A stretch of DNA of 64,000 nucleotides from UBA6623 sp965217195 (GCA_965217195.1 CBDCHL010000005.1:310001-374000), one strand, 5' to 3'; numbered from the stretch's first letter, positions 26,667-35,826 are shown. A program made the numbers and translations. The notes: a model not told the origin generated them from the letters alone.

Positions 26667-26782
26667 GATGAGTCCTCCCCGATTGCAGAGACGATTATCG
26701 CTCAGCCGCCGTGCGTGCCGATGGGTTTGTTTCGTAACTCCCTGGGGCCGGGTGGTGGGTGGCCGGGTGCCTGGACCCGGCT

Positions 26783-26834
26783 TATGTCGCCAAGAGTGGC
26801 GACACAGCACGCTGAAGCGTGCGCCACGTCGGGG
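26783..26834 (+). repeat. ~53-bp structured repeat (family C), copy 2
   Basis: Two clear hairpins: TGTCGCC-AAGAGT-GGCGACA and GCACGCT-GA-AGCGTGC, then GCCACGTCGG. It lies upstream of the peptidase gene, in antisense orientation relative to it. Confidence 0.75.
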
Positions 26835-26859
26835 GGCTTCGGTATTGCGGAGAGGGCGG

Positions 26860-27020
26860 CGCGCTGCAACAGAGGCGCGCGGCGGTGGGGCTTGGGAGAT
26901 GCAGTTGGGGCTCGGCGTTTTGTGGGGGTTGGTCCAGGGGTGGGGGTTTTTGGGGGCGTGGCTGCGGTTGGTTGATGTTTTGGTTGGTGTTGGTTCCTTT
27001 CTTGGTGGTTTGGCGTGACC
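26860..27020. other. G/T-skewed low-complexity tract
   Basis: The + strand is made almost only of G and T, with many GGTTGG, GGGG and TTTTGG steps. No gene is supported. The tract sits 3' of the gene at 27028-27876 and could form G-quadruplexes. A similar tract lies at about 61500-61840. Confidence 0.5.
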
Positions 27021-27027
27021 CGATCGG

Positions 27028-27876
27028 CTATTGGCTGGGGGTTGCGGTTGGTTCCTGGGTGGCTTCGGGCCGCAGGCTTTCGTCCGCCGGCTCGGGAAAC
27101 TGTCGGTTTTTCAATGCGTTGACCAACGCATTGGCTTCGTTTAGTAGTTTTGCGCGCAGGGCGTCGTTGTGGGGGTCGCGGCCGCTTCTCGAGACCGACG
27201 CCGGGCCCCGGCGACCGGCGGTCGGGGCGGATTGTGGGTGATTCACCGGGCCGTTGTCATCCTCCAGGCCATAATTTTCGAGGGTTTCTTTCCAGGTCGA
27301 TTCGTCGTCGGAGCGTGGACTTCCGTCCACGCCTCGGTGTCTGTTGGTTGAATCTTTGGCTTCGGCGTCGCGGAACTTTGCTTCCTGCCTTCGAATTTTC
27401 ATCATCATCTCGACGGCGCGGTAGAAACGGCGAGTGAGGTGGCCGTCGTAGCGGCCGAGGCTGTTGAGCAGCTTCGTGTCGTCTAACATCGAGGCGCCGA
27501 GCAGTTCAAGATCGGCTTCGTGTCCCTCGAGGGCGGACTCTTGTCCGTAGCGAAGCCGGTGTTTGCGCCGACGGGCCATGGCGACAGTGATCGCGGTGGT
27601 TTCGATGCGCGAGAGCCGTTGCATGCGCCATGCGGCGTCGGCGATTTGACGCACGATTTCCCTTTCGATGTAATTCTTGGGGACGTACGTGTTCTCGACC
27701 AGAGTGAGGTGACGGTCAAACTCGGCGGGGTCTTCGCCGGGGATGACGGAGTCGGCGGCGAGAAGGCCGTGCTTGAGGGCGTTCTTGGAAGAACGCTCCT
27801 TGCCCTCGGGCGAGCGCGGTCCGGTGGACTTTTTTGCGTTTTCGCGATTAGCCTGTAATTGTCGATCGGTAGTCAT
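27028..27876 (-). CDS. Hypothetical protein of the NRENAKKSTGPRSPEGK family
   Basis: 282 aa. The N-terminus NRENAKKSTGPRSPEGK, then SSKNALKHGLLA, and a helical region (PAEFDRHLTLV, IEREIVRQIADAAWRMQRL) are features of a protein family common in Acidobacteria and Planctomycetes, usually as many paralogues, with no known function. The conserved basic N-terminus suggests nucleic-acid contact. In the C-terminal third the sequence NRHRGVDGSPRSDD is encoded by a palindromic repeat (27311-27340) that also occurs elsewhere in the window, so this gene has absorbed a repeat into its frame. Confidence 0.75.
   Translation of the reverse strand: MTTDRQLQANRENAKKSTGPRSPEGKERSSKNALKHGLLAADSVIPGEDPAEFDRHLTLVENTYVPKNYIEREIVRQIADAAWRMQRLSRIETTAITVAMARRRKHRLRYGQESALEGHEADLELLGASMLDDTKLLNSLGRYDGHLTRRFYRAVEMMMKIRRQEAKFRDAEAKDSTNRHRGVDGSPRSDDESTWKETLENYGLEDDNGPVNHPQSAPTAGRRGPASVSRSGRDPHNDALRAKLLNEANALVNALKNRQFPEPADESLRPEATQEPTATPSQ
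27311..27340. repeat. Palindromic repeat (family D) inside a coding gene
   Basis: GAGCGTGGACTTCC and GTCCACGCCTC form a palindrome; the same motif occurs at 36181-36204 and twice, inverted, at 48817-48913. Here it encodes RGVDGSPRS in the minus-strand hypothetical protein. Confidence 0.7.
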
Positions 27877-28595
27877 GAATATTACCTCGATTTCCGGGCA
27901 GGTTGCCCGATAATAGGATACGGTGGGGGCCGAGGGTTAGCGGGGGTCGCGGATGGGTAAGTTGTTGGGATTAGGGGGGAAATATTTTTTTATTTGCCGT
28001 GACGGGTTGGGACGCGGGCCTTGGGACGGCGGCGTCGGCAAGGGAGGAACCGGCCGCGGGGCGTCCGGTTCTTTCCGAGCGAGAAACTTGGCCAGCGGCT
28101 CGCGGAGGAAGAGCGCGCCGCGAGGCGGCGCGGCTCGGGAAAGCGAAAATCCAAGTGGGTTGACCGACGTAGGTTGTCGGCCCTACAAGGACCGGCCTAC
28201 GGGGATTCTCAAGCCCGCTGAAGCGGGCTGCCTGCATCGCGGCGCAAGCTCGTTCGGCCGGGGTGAGGTGCCGCGCTCACGGGGCCACCGCCTCCCGATC
28301 TGCTCGCTCGGCGCGGTAAAGATTGTTAAGTAGGAAGTGTCCCCGGCTCCCCCCCGGCTCCCCCCACTAAGGAAACCCGGGGAGGATCAAGCGGGATGCT
28401 AAGCGGAGCGTGCCGATGTCGGATCGGTGTCGAGAAAAAGTTTCTCATCCAACCCCCGGGCTTTCGGTGTGGCGGAGCGAATGTCCGGAGACGGGAAGAT
28501 AGCGTGGGTTAGGGACTTGGCCACCAAAATAATTCCATGCTGGTGACATCGATTGTTCGCGCCACCTATCCTCACAGCGCTAAAATGGCCCCATC
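27877..28595. other. Intergenic region without a supported gene
   Basis: About 720 bp between the hypothetical gene at 27876 and the kinase remnant. It contains short inverted repeats, such as AAGCCCGCT-GA-AGCGGGCT near 28212-28230, and C-rich runs around 28340-28365. Open frames here have no recognisable protein content. Confidence 0.5.
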
Positions 28596-29095
28596 TTGAT
28601 CAGCCAAACCATCAGCCGCTACAAGGTCACCGAAAAGCTCGGTGAGGGCGGCATGGGTGTCGTCGACAAGGCCGAAGACACGAAACTCCAACGTTCCGTC
28701 GCACTGAAATTCCTCCGGTCAAATGCTCTCGAAGATGAGGAGCACAAGGCTCGTTTCCCGCGGGAAGCTCGGGCCGCGGCAGCTCTCAACCATCCCAATA
28801 TCTGCGTGATCCACGAGATTGACGATGCGGCGGATGCTCCGTTTATCGCAATGGAACTCGTCGGGGGCGAGACCGTCAAGGAGAAGATCAAGGCCCGACC
28901 GCCGCCGCTCGAAGAGGCCGCCGATATTACCGTCCAGACGGCACGGGGGCTTCAGGCGGCGCACGAGAAGGGATCGTCCATCGCGATATCAAAAGCGCCA
29001 ACCTCATCGTTACCCCCAACGGGCAAGTCAAAATCATGGACTTTGGCTTGGCACTTTTGGCCGAGCGGTCCGAAATCCGGATCGTGCACGTAATC
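28596..29095 (+). pseudogene. Serine/threonine kinase remnant, frameshifted and truncated
   Basis: The first 125 residues are a clear kinase N-lobe close to the gene at 14175-16559: SRYKVTEKLGEGGMGVV with a complete glycine loop, VALKF with the catalytic Lys, then HPNICVIHEID and AMELVGGETV. A one-base loss near 28971 breaks the frame; the shifted frame continues as IVHRDIKSANLIVTPNG and VKIMDFGLALL, carrying HRD (28979-28987) and DFG (29039-29047). After DFG the kinase homology stops: activation loop, C-lobe, membrane helix and TPRs are missing. It is therefore a dead copy. The start is TTG 28596. Confidence 0.85.
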
Positions 29096-29127
29096 ACAAC
29101 TTCTGAGCGCCAAGAGCGCTCATCCCC

Positions 29128-29163
29128 CACTACAAAATCCTCCAAAAGCTCACTGAGGGCACC
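29128..29163 (+). pseudogene. Second kinase N-terminal scrap
   Basis: Twelve codons read HYKILQKLTEGT, matching the first strand and start of the glycine loop of the kinases in this window (SHYKILEKLGEGG). It follows the truncated kinase directly, as if a deletion fused two kinase genes and then most of the second was lost. Confidence 0.5.
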
Positions 29164-29222
29164 GTTCGCTGGCCAAGTGGCTGTTGTTGCAGGCCATTTG
29201 ATGCGGCTAGAATGCCGATAGC

Positions 29223-30659
29223 ATGCCCAACCGCCGGGTTAATCGACGCCCACACGCCATACGCACGACTCCCGAAGCCTGTCTCATTCCCTGCTCCCTG
29301 TTCTTGACACTCTTGATGGCTGCGCCATTGGGCGCCGAGGAATGGTCTCGGTTCCGTGGGCCCAACGGCTCGGGCGTCTCCAAGGACACAGGGTTCCCAA
29401 TCGAATTGGACCCCGGGTCGAACCTCATCTGGAAATCCCCCGTTCGGCCGGGCAAGTCTTCGCCCGTGCTGACTCAGGAGCATGTCTTCCTCACAGGCTA
29501 TCAGGGGGACCAGTTATTCACGCTGTGCTTCGATCGGGCTTCGGGGGAGCTGCTTTGGGAGCGTTCTGTGCAAAGGACGCGGAAGGACGCCATTGGCAGT
29601 GGTAATGTGCCAGCCTCTGCCTCCCCTGTCACCGACGGGCAAAACGTCTACGCATTCTTTCAAGATGTCGGTCTCGTCTCCTACGATTCTTCCGGCGATC
29701 TTCGATGGAAGACCGAGTTGGGACCGTTCTCGAATCTTGTAGGGCTAGGAAGTTCGCCCATCTTCCTCGATGGACTGGTCGTGTTGCAGGTTGACCATGC
29801 GGCGGGCTCCTACATCGGCGGCTTCGACGCGCACAGCGGCGAATTCGTCTGGAAGACAACCCGCTCGGAGACGGACAGCTGGGCCACGCCGCTTGTTCAT
29901 AACGGACAGGTAATCACGGTGGGAGATCGCCTACTGGGAGCCTATCGGACCCGCGACGGCAAGCACACGGTCGGCGCCGCCGGGATGGCGCGCGCGATGG
30001 TAGCCAGCCCGGTGATCGGCGGGGACACCCTGTACGCTTTCGGCTACAACCTGGACAAGATGCCCGCATTTGACCGATGGCTTTCGGAATTGGACAAAAG
30101 CGGTGACGGCCAACTGGGACCAGGTGAGCACGAGACCGTATCGATGCTCACGGTCATCGCCGGGTTTCAGGGTGATAGGGATGGCAATCTCGATCGCTTG
30201 GAGTATGACCAGTGGGTCGCCGACAACTCCGGTCCTTCGAGATTGCTCGCCGTGCGCTTGAAGCAGGGCGAAGAGGGCTTGATCACCGACACCGAGGAGC
30301 TATGGGACTACCAGAGGAGCTTCGTCGGGGTCATTCCTTCACCGCTCCTTTACCAGGACATCCTCTACTTCATCAAGAACGGTGGCATCACCACCTCCAT
30401 GGACGCTGCCACGGGGGAGGTACTTAAGCAAAGCCGCGTGCGGGAGGCCGCCGATCCTTATTCAGCATCCCCGGTGGCAGCGCAGGGCCACATCTATGTG
30501 AGCAGTGAGGCGGGAAAAGTGTCTGTTCTGCGGAGCGGTGCCGATTGGGAAGTGATCTCGGTCAGCGATCTCAAGGAGCCAATCTACGCGACTCCCGCCT
30601 TGTCAGAAGGTAAGATCTTTGTCCGAACCGCAGTTCATCTCTACTGCTTTGGGGGCTGA
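29223..30659 (+). CDS. Exported PQQ-like beta-propeller protein with EF-hand insert
   Basis: 478 aa. A signal peptide (SLFLTLLMAAPLGAEE) precedes the family opening EEWSRFRGPNGSGVS. Propeller blades are visible as repeated W-x-P/W-x-T strands (LIWKSPVRPGKSSPVL, LLWERSVQ, FVWKTT, YSASPVAAQGHIYVSS). Between blades two calcium loops occur: DKSGDGQLGPGE and DRDGNLDRLEY, both with EF-hand spacing of acidic ligands. PQQ cofactor binding is not established for this subfamily, which is frequent in Planctomycetes and Acidobacteria. A second propeller protein without EF-hands lies at 32059. Confidence 0.85.
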   Translation: MPNRRVNRRPHAIRTTPEACLIPCSLFLTLLMAAPLGAEEWSRFRGPNGSGVSKDTGFPIELDPGSNLIWKSPVRPGKSSPVLTQEHVFLTGYQGDQLFTLCFDRASGELLWERSVQRTRKDAIGSGNVPASASPVTDGQNVYAFFQDVGLVSYDSSGDLRWKTELGPFSNLVGLGSSPIFLDGLVVLQVDHAAGSYIGGFDAHSGEFVWKTTRSETDSWATPLVHNGQVITVGDRLLGAYRTRDGKHTVGAAGMARAMVASPVIGGDTLYAFGYNLDKMPAFDRWLSELDKSGDGQLGPGEHETVSMLTVIAGFQGDRDGNLDRLEYDQWVADNSGPSRLLAVRLKQGEEGLITDTEELWDYQRSFVGVIPSPLLYQDILYFIKNGGITTSMDAATGEVLKQSRVREAADPYSASPVAAQGHIYVSSEAGKVSVLRSGADWEVISVSDLKEPIYATPALSEGKIFVRTAVHLYCFGG

Positions 30660-30671
30660 CCTTGTAGGACG

Positions 30672-30959
30672 CTATTCGGCGACCGGGAGCAGGGGATCGC
30701 GCGGGAGTTCACAGAAACTCGCGTCATTGCGAACGGGCACGACCGGCCCGAACATGTCATAGCTCATCCAGGCGCCTTCCATGAACCAATAGATCAGAAA
30801 GCGCGGCTCGGTTGCCTCGGCGGCGTGGTCCTTGACGGCGCCGGTTAGGCGCGGGCTGAGCGAGCTGTGTCCGCCGCTCAAGAAGTAGCTGAAGAAATCG
30901 GAAGCCGCCAATCCACCGGCGAGACGGCTGGAGTTCTTCAGAAAAGCCCGTCGTTTCAT
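30672..30959 (-). pseudogene. N-terminal fragment of a Tat-exported protein
   Basis: 95 residues start with MKRRAFLKNSSRLAGG, a twin-arginine-type signal as in DUF1501/DUF1552 proteins, followed by SPRLTGAVKDHA and FLIYWFMEGAWMSYDMFGP, which looks like the first strand of a metal-dependent hydrolase-like domain. The frame stops at 95 residues whereas proteins of this kind are about 400 aa. It could be a small real protein but is more likely the stump of a deleted gene. An ATG is present; a purine-rich site (AAAAGGTCTCC) precedes it. Confidence 0.5.
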
Positions 30960-31104
30960 GGAGACCTTTTCGGGAGCGTAACGGTTGTATCCGTTGACCT
31001 GGTTACAAGGTGCTAATCAGTACAACCACAAGGGTAAAGTCGACAGCGTGCTTCACCCGGAACGGGCTACCGCGCGAGCCGGCGAGCAGGTGCCGGCGGT
31101 TAGG

Positions 31105-31821
31105 ATGGACGAACAGGTTTCGATGTTTCCGCCGGCCTCACTCTTCCGCCGTTGGGCCCTTCGCCGAATGCGTCGTGATTGGGACCGTCGCGCGCGGGAG
31201 AATGCTTTCTTCTATGTCGACACGGCGAACGCGGATTGGAGCGAGGAACAGATTTTCGAATCCGGAAGGCGGATTGTCGAGCAGCACGTTCTCAACGACA
31301 TGGAGAACATCTGCCGCGGCAAGTCCCCCGATTGCATGCGGGTGCTCGATATCGGCTGCGGCGTAGGACGTGTTACGAAGGCGCTGGCGGAGGTATTCCA
31401 AGAGGTCCACGGGGTGGATATCAGCGGGGAGATGGTCGAACAGGCACGACGCTACGTGGCGGAACCCCCCAATGCCCATGTCCATCAGAACTCAGGTTCC
31501 GATTTAGAGGTGCTCGGGGAACTCGAGTTCGACTTTGTGTTTTCGTTCGTCGTGTTTCAGCACATTCCGGAACGAGCGGTGATCGAGAGTTATGTACGGG
31601 AAGTTGCTCGGGTGCTGAAGCCGGGCGGGCTCTTCAAGTTCCAAGTTCAGGGGCGACCCGCCGCGCGATGGTATCACCGCAACAGTTGGTTCGGTGCGTC
31701 GATTGAGTCGGAAGAAGAGGCACGACGGTTGGCGGAACGAAGCGGTTTGGAGGCACGTTTGCTGCACGGTGCGGGCACGCAGTATTTTTGGTTGTGGTTT
31801 TTCAAACCGGAGGAACGGTGA
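31105..31821 (+). CDS. Class I SAM-dependent methyltransferase
   Basis: 238 aa from ATG 31105 (MDEQVSMFPP). SAM-binding motif I is VLDIGCGVGRVTKAL, motif II ends at GVDISGEMV, followed by FDFVFSFVVFQHIPE and EVARVLKPGGLFKFQV, so a Methyltransf_11/25 fold is certain. The N-terminal basic helix RRWALRRMRRDWDRRARENAF occurs in methyltransferases of small molecules or sugars. Upstream open reading exists but lacks conserved residues. No gene partner indicates its substrate. Confidence 0.85.
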   Translation: MDEQVSMFPPASLFRRWALRRMRRDWDRRARENAFFYVDTANADWSEEQIFESGRRIVEQHVLNDMENICRGKSPDCMRVLDIGCGVGRVTKALAEVFQEVHGVDISGEMVEQARRYVAEPPNAHVHQNSGSDLEVLGELEFDFVFSFVVFQHIPERAVIESYVREVARVLKPGGLFKFQVQGRPAARWYHRNSWFGASIESEEEARRLAERSGLEARLLHGAGTQYFWLWFFKPEER

Positions 31822-31962
31822 TGTTGACGAGTTGCAGAGGAATCGGCTGCTTCATCAATGCTCGTGCAAGAAATCGGGGCAGGAAGGTGTGAAAAAATCG
31901 AGGGCAGTCAGCCGCGGTGCTCCCGCCACCTTCCTTCTGGTTGGCCGGCCTCATCGGACACC

Positions 31963-31992
31963 GCTCGCTTACGGTCGCGGCTCGGTTTGGGG
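31963..31992 (+). repeat. Short dispersed motif GCTCGGTTTGG (family B)
   Basis: Contains TACGGTCGCGGCTCGGTTTG, about 67 bp before the PQQ-like gene at 32059. Related sequences are at 2352-2378, 14099-14123, 43151-43175 and 62055-62084, all intergenic. Confidence 0.6.
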
Positions 31993-32058
31993 TTTCACGT
32001 TGGCTCCAGTAACCTAATAGAGACACCCGCACGCCCCATCCGAAGGGAGATTTCCGTC

Positions 32059-33468
32059 ATGAGGACTTTTCGCTTGTTTGCTTTTCCCGCTGCAGTCGTC
32101 GTTTTCTCCGGCGTAGTTTTCTCGGCGGCGCCGCCGACCGTTGAGGAACAGAATTGGGCGCGTTGGCGCGGACCTTACGACACTGGGATGGCGGCTTCGG
32201 CTGCTCGGACACATTGGAGCGCTACCGAGAACGTGAAATGGAAGATCGACATCCCCGGCAAGGGTCTGTCCTCCCCGGTCATTTGGGGTGACAAGATTTT
32301 CCTCACGACTGCGGTGCCCACCGAGCCCGTCACCGAGGCGCAGCCCATGCGCCGACCGTTCCGCAAACGCCCAAGCAGCGAGCGGCCTTCCGCCGACAAG
32401 CGGCCACCTCGAAAGCGAGCCGGCAAGAAAGGCGGCGGCATGAGAATCGGGAAGGCCTCGGGCGTCGAGCATCGTCTCGAAGTGTGGTGCATCAACAAAA
32501 ACACGGGCGAAACGCTGTGGAGCAAGGTCGCCAAGACCGCCCGTCCGCATGAAGGCTACCACCCACGCTACGGCAGCTTCGCATCCAACTCGCCGGTGAC
32601 CGACGGGCAGCGCGTCTACGCCTATTTCGGCTCGCGCGGCATCTTCGCCTATGACCTGGACGGCAACCTGATCTGGGAGAAAGACCTCGGCGTGGAGATG
32701 GAGAAGATTCTCCAATTCGGGGAAGGGACGGCCCCGGTTCTCCACGGGGATACGCTCGTGTTGAAGCTCGATCATCAAGGTGACTCGGTGATCATCGCGC
32801 TCGACAAGAAAAGCGGCAAGGAACTTTGGCGCCGCGACCGCGATGAGATGTCCTCTTGGTCGGCGCCGTTGGTCGTCGAGCACGACGGGCGTAAGCAGGC
32901 CGTTGTCAGCGGGACGACGAAGACGCGGAGCTACGATCTGAAAACGGGCGAGGTTATTTGGGAGCTAGCCGGGCTGGGCCGCAACGTGATCCCGAACCCG
33001 GTGAAGCAGAACGACATCGTGCTCGTGATGAGCGGATACCGTGACCCCAACCTGCAGGCGATCCGTTTGGGTGGCCGTGGGGATATCGCGAATTCCGAGC
33101 GGATCCTTTGGACCAACCAACGCGCCAACTCCTACACCTCGTCGCCGGTCCTGTACAAGAACAAGTTCTACTTCGCCACGGACAACGGGTTTTTCAGTTG
33201 CCTGAACGCAACGAACGGCATGCCCTATTACCATCAGGAGCGGTTACCGGGATCGCCGACTTTGAAGTCGTCGCCGGTCGGCGCGGGGGAGCACATCTAT
33301 CTTGCCACCGAAAACGGGACGGTGATCGTGTTCAAGATGGGTGAGAAGTTCGAAACGGTCGCGGTGAATGAAATGGGTGACCACTCTTTCATTGCCTCGC
33401 CTGCGATTCTGGACGGTGAGATTTTCCTGCGTAGCGAGACTTCGCTGTTTGCGATTAGCGGCGAGTAG
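32059..33468 (+). CDS. Exported PQQ-like beta-propeller repeat protein
   Basis: 469 aa from ATG 32059, with GAAGGGAG about 9 bases upstream. Signal peptide FAFPAAVVVFSGVVFSAAPP; the mature protein begins NWARWRGPYDTGMA, the family opening. A basic, Lys/Arg/Pro-rich insert (residues about 105-130) interrupts the first blades. Blade strands LWSKVAKT, LIWEKDLGVEMEK, LWRRDRDEMSSWSAPLV and FYFATDNGFFSCL are clear. It has the general look of the secreted pyrrolo-quinoline-quinone-type proteins of Planctomycetes, whose function is not known. Related to the protein at 29223 but lacks the EF-hands. Confidence 0.85.
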   Translation: MRTFRLFAFPAAVVVFSGVVFSAAPPTVEEQNWARWRGPYDTGMAASAARTHWSATENVKWKIDIPGKGLSSPVIWGDKIFLTTAVPTEPVTEAQPMRRPFRKRPSSERPSADKRPPRKRAGKKGGGMRIGKASGVEHRLEVWCINKNTGETLWSKVAKTARPHEGYHPRYGSFASNSPVTDGQRVYAYFGSRGIFAYDLDGNLIWEKDLGVEMEKILQFGEGTAPVLHGDTLVLKLDHQGDSVIIALDKKSGKELWRRDRDEMSSWSAPLVVEHDGRKQAVVSGTTKTRSYDLKTGEVIWELAGLGRNVIPNPVKQNDIVLVMSGYRDPNLQAIRLGGRGDIANSERILWTNQRANSYTSSPVLYKNKFYFATDNGFFSCLNATNGMPYYHQERLPGSPTLKSSPVGAGEHIYLATENGTVIVFKMGEKFETVAVNEMGDHSFIASPAILDGEIFLRSETSLFAISGE

Positions 33469-33504
33469 CGAGGGCGCGTAGACTTGGGAGATCGTGTGTC
33501 GGCT

Positions 33505-33558
33505 TGACCTGGCGCACGCTTCCAGGTGTGCCGTGTGGACATTCGTGCCGACATGTCT
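33505..33558 (-). repeat. ~53-bp structured repeat (family C), copy 3
   Basis: In the minus orientation it reads ACATGTCGGC, loop, CCACA, then GCACACCTGG and GCGTGCGCCAGGTCA. ACCTGG pairs with CCAGGT. It ends 109 bp before the hydrolase gene at 33667. Confidence 0.7.
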
Positions 33559-33666
33559 CTACCGTCGGCGTGGCCCACAGCCTCCGCGGGTTCCCCCCCG
33601 GACGAACTCGCACTAGGCTTGAGGCCCGCCACCTTGCTGTCGCACACCCCCCAAGGAGTTTCTTTC

Positions 33667-34758
33667 ATGAACCTGCACCACCCACATGACCAAGCAGCGA
33701 CGGCATTCCGGCGCGGAACGGTCGCCCGAAGCGTTTGCCTGCTCGCCGTTCTAACGGCCTGGTTCGCCTCGTCGCCGATCGAGGCCCGCGCCGAGCTGCG
33801 CTTCGCCTCCCTGGGAGATTTCCATCTCGAAAACAGCGACGTCATTCGCGATTGTAAGATCGGCTACCGCACATTCGGCACGCTGAACGCGGACCGCTCG
33901 AATGTCATCCTGTTCCCGACTTGGTTTACCGGGCACACGAAAGACCTGGTCGAGTTCATGGCGGCCGACGGCATGGTCGACATCTCGAAGTACTACGTCG
34001 TCGCCGTCGACGCGCTTGGAAACGGCATTTCTTCCTCTCCGTCAAACAGTGCCAAGCAGGGAAGACAGGCCTTTCCGCGGTTCTCGACAGGCGACATGGT
34101 TCGGTCGCAACACAAGCTGCTGACTGAGGAATTGGGCATAGCGCATCTGCACGCCGTGATGGGCATTTCGATGGGCGGGATGCAGACCTTCGAATGGATT
34201 GTCACCTACCCGGAATTCATGGACAAGGCGATTCCGATCATTGGTTCGCCGCGGCTGGCCGCGTACGATCTGTTGCTGTGGCGCACGGAACTGAACGTGA
34301 TCGAAGCAGTGCTGGAAGCGTACACCGACCCCTCCCAGCAGCGCCGCATCGCCATGAAGCTGGCGAACGACGTTCAGCAGTTGGCGCTTACATCGCCCGG
34401 TCGCTTTAACGCCGACGTTGGTCGTGATCAGCTCGAAGTGAAGATGGCCTCGACCGAGGCGGAAACGATCAAGAAAATGGGGCCCTATGATTGGGCAAGC
34501 CAGTTGCGGGCGATGATCGGCCATGATGTGGCGCGTCGTTTTGGGGGCAAGATCGAGTTAGCCGCCCAGGAGGTGGAGGCCGACGTCTTGGTGATCTCCG
34601 CCGTCCGGGATCACATGGTCACCCCGGGGCCATCGTTTGATTTCGCCGGGCGCGTGAAGGCTCGAACTTTCAAGATGGAAAGCGATTGCGGCCACCTGTC
34701 GTTTCAGTGCCAAGCAGAAGAGGTTAAACGCGCCGTACGCGAGTTCTTGGCCGAATGA
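33667..34758 (+). CDS. Exported alpha/beta hydrolase of the MetX (homoserine O-acetyltransferase-like) family
   Basis: 363 aa from ATG 33667; AAGGAG at 33653-33658 gives ideal spacing. A signal peptide (VCLLAVLTAWFASSPIEARAE) shows export, which sets it apart from cytoplasmic MetX. The nucleophile elbow is AVMGISMGGMQTFEW; Asp is in VISAVRDHMVTPGPS and His in SDCGHLSFQ. The opening LENSDVIRDCKIGYRTFGTLN and FPTWFTG are MetX-family features, yet the GRTTxx segment of genuine homoserine acetyltransferases is not seen. It is most likely a periplasmic acyltransferase or esterase with unknown substrate. Confidence 0.85.
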   Translation: MNLHHPHDQAATAFRRGTVARSVCLLAVLTAWFASSPIEARAELRFASLGDFHLENSDVIRDCKIGYRTFGTLNADRSNVILFPTWFTGHTKDLVEFMAADGMVDISKYYVVAVDALGNGISSSPSNSAKQGRQAFPRFSTGDMVRSQHKLLTEELGIAHLHAVMGISMGGMQTFEWIVTYPEFMDKAIPIIGSPRLAAYDLLLWRTELNVIEAVLEAYTDPSQQRRIAMKLANDVQQLALTSPGRFNADVGRDQLEVKMASTEAETIKKMGPYDWASQLRAMIGHDVARRFGGKIELAAQEVEADVLVISAVRDHMVTPGPSFDFAGRVKARTFKMESDCGHLSFQCQAEEVKRAVREFLAE

Positions 34759-34773
34759 CGTTGCGGTGCTGAG

Positions 34774-35826
34774 CTAAGCGTTTTCTTCTGTTTTGGCTGC
34801 CAACGTCGGCGGCACAAACGGATGCCGCTCCCCGGGGTCGACGCCGTTGAGCAGCTGACGGATCTGGAAACCGGCGACGATCAGATGAGAGTAGTCCAGG
34901 GCTGTCGTGGCGTTGGCTTCAAACGTCGGCAGACTGGATTCGGGAAATCGCACGGCCCAGCCGTAGCGGCCCTCGTAAAAGGCCGGCTGTCCCATCCCCC
35001 AGGATTCGAAAACGCTCGTTGCCAGGCCGAGCTGCGATTCGTCATATCCGTCAGGGATGCCACTTTGTCTAAAGAATTCCAAGTCTTGATCCCAGCGCCC
35101 GCGCGCGGCCCGATAGGCGGTGACGTTGTCAAAAGCCCGGGCTTCCGGGCGCGATCCGAACACCGCCAAGAATTCCTCTGAGGGTTGGGTGCGCTGCGAC
35201 CCGGCCACGGGCTTCCACGGTTCGGAGCCAGTGAACGGGTTCACCTTCCACCATTCCCCGCCGAACTCCTCGGGGGCCTGTTGGTAGGGTCCGATGGGCC
35301 ACTTCCAAGCATCTGGAATGTCTTGGTAACGTGGCGTGTTCGGCTGAAAGGTCGGCTCCGGCTCGCCGACCGGAGCGGGGAATGAGCCGGTTGAGCTTTC
35401 TGATGTTTCCGCGGCGGTCTCGCCGGTCGTGTCGAGGACTGGTGTTTCTCCGCCGGGTTCCACGCCTCCCGGGGGCAGCGCAGGCGACGTTTCGGGCGTC
35501 TCGCCCGTGCCGCCGTCATCGGGCACTGGGTCGGGAACCTCGACGGCGGGGGCATCACCGATGAACGGCTTTCCGCGCGCTACTTCATATGCGCGAGCCC
35601 AGGGCGGCGGAGAGGATGCTCCGTCGCCCGGGTTCCACTCGAATCGTACCGGCGGTGGCAGCGCATGCGATCGCTCGCCGGCGTGGCCCAGGGCGGCAGA
35701 GTTCTCGGCGGCGCGCGCGCGTAAGAACGCGGCGAATTGTTCGGCACGCTCAGTTTCGTCAATGGAAATGCGCTTAGGAAAGTCGTGGTGGGAGATCGTT
35801 GTGGGAAGGCTGACCGGTTGCGGCAT
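34774..35826 (-). CDS. Orphan hypothetical protein with Pro/Glu/Thr linker
   Basis: 350 aa from ATG 35826 (MPQPVSLPTTISHHDFPKR); a longer open frame upstream has no conserved look. Residues 20-60 are helical and charged; residues about 85-190 are a Pro/Gly/Glu/Thr-rich disordered linker (VPDDGGTGETPETSPALPPG); the C-terminal 150 residues form a compact, aromatic-rich domain (DAWKWPIGPYQQAP, FGGEWWKVNPFTG, YEGRYGWAVRFPE). No signal peptide and no known domain recognised. It stands alone on its strand, next to repeat-rich DNA, so it may be an accessory gene. Confidence 0.6.
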   Translation of the reverse strand: MPQPVSLPTTISHHDFPKRISIDETERAEQFAAFLRARAAENSAALGHAGERSHALPPPVRFEWNPGDGASSPPPWARAYEVARGKPFIGDAPAVEVPDPVPDDGGTGETPETSPALPPGGVEPGGETPVLDTTGETAAETSESSTGSFPAPVGEPEPTFQPNTPRYQDIPDAWKWPIGPYQQAPEEFGGEWWKVNPFTGSEPWKPVAGSQRTQPSEEFLAVFGSRPEARAFDNVTAYRAARGRWDQDLEFFRQSGIPDGYDESQLGLATSVFESWGMGQPAFYEGRYGWAVRFPESSLPTFEANATTALDYSHLIVAGFQIRQLLNGVDPGERHPFVPPTLAAKTEENA

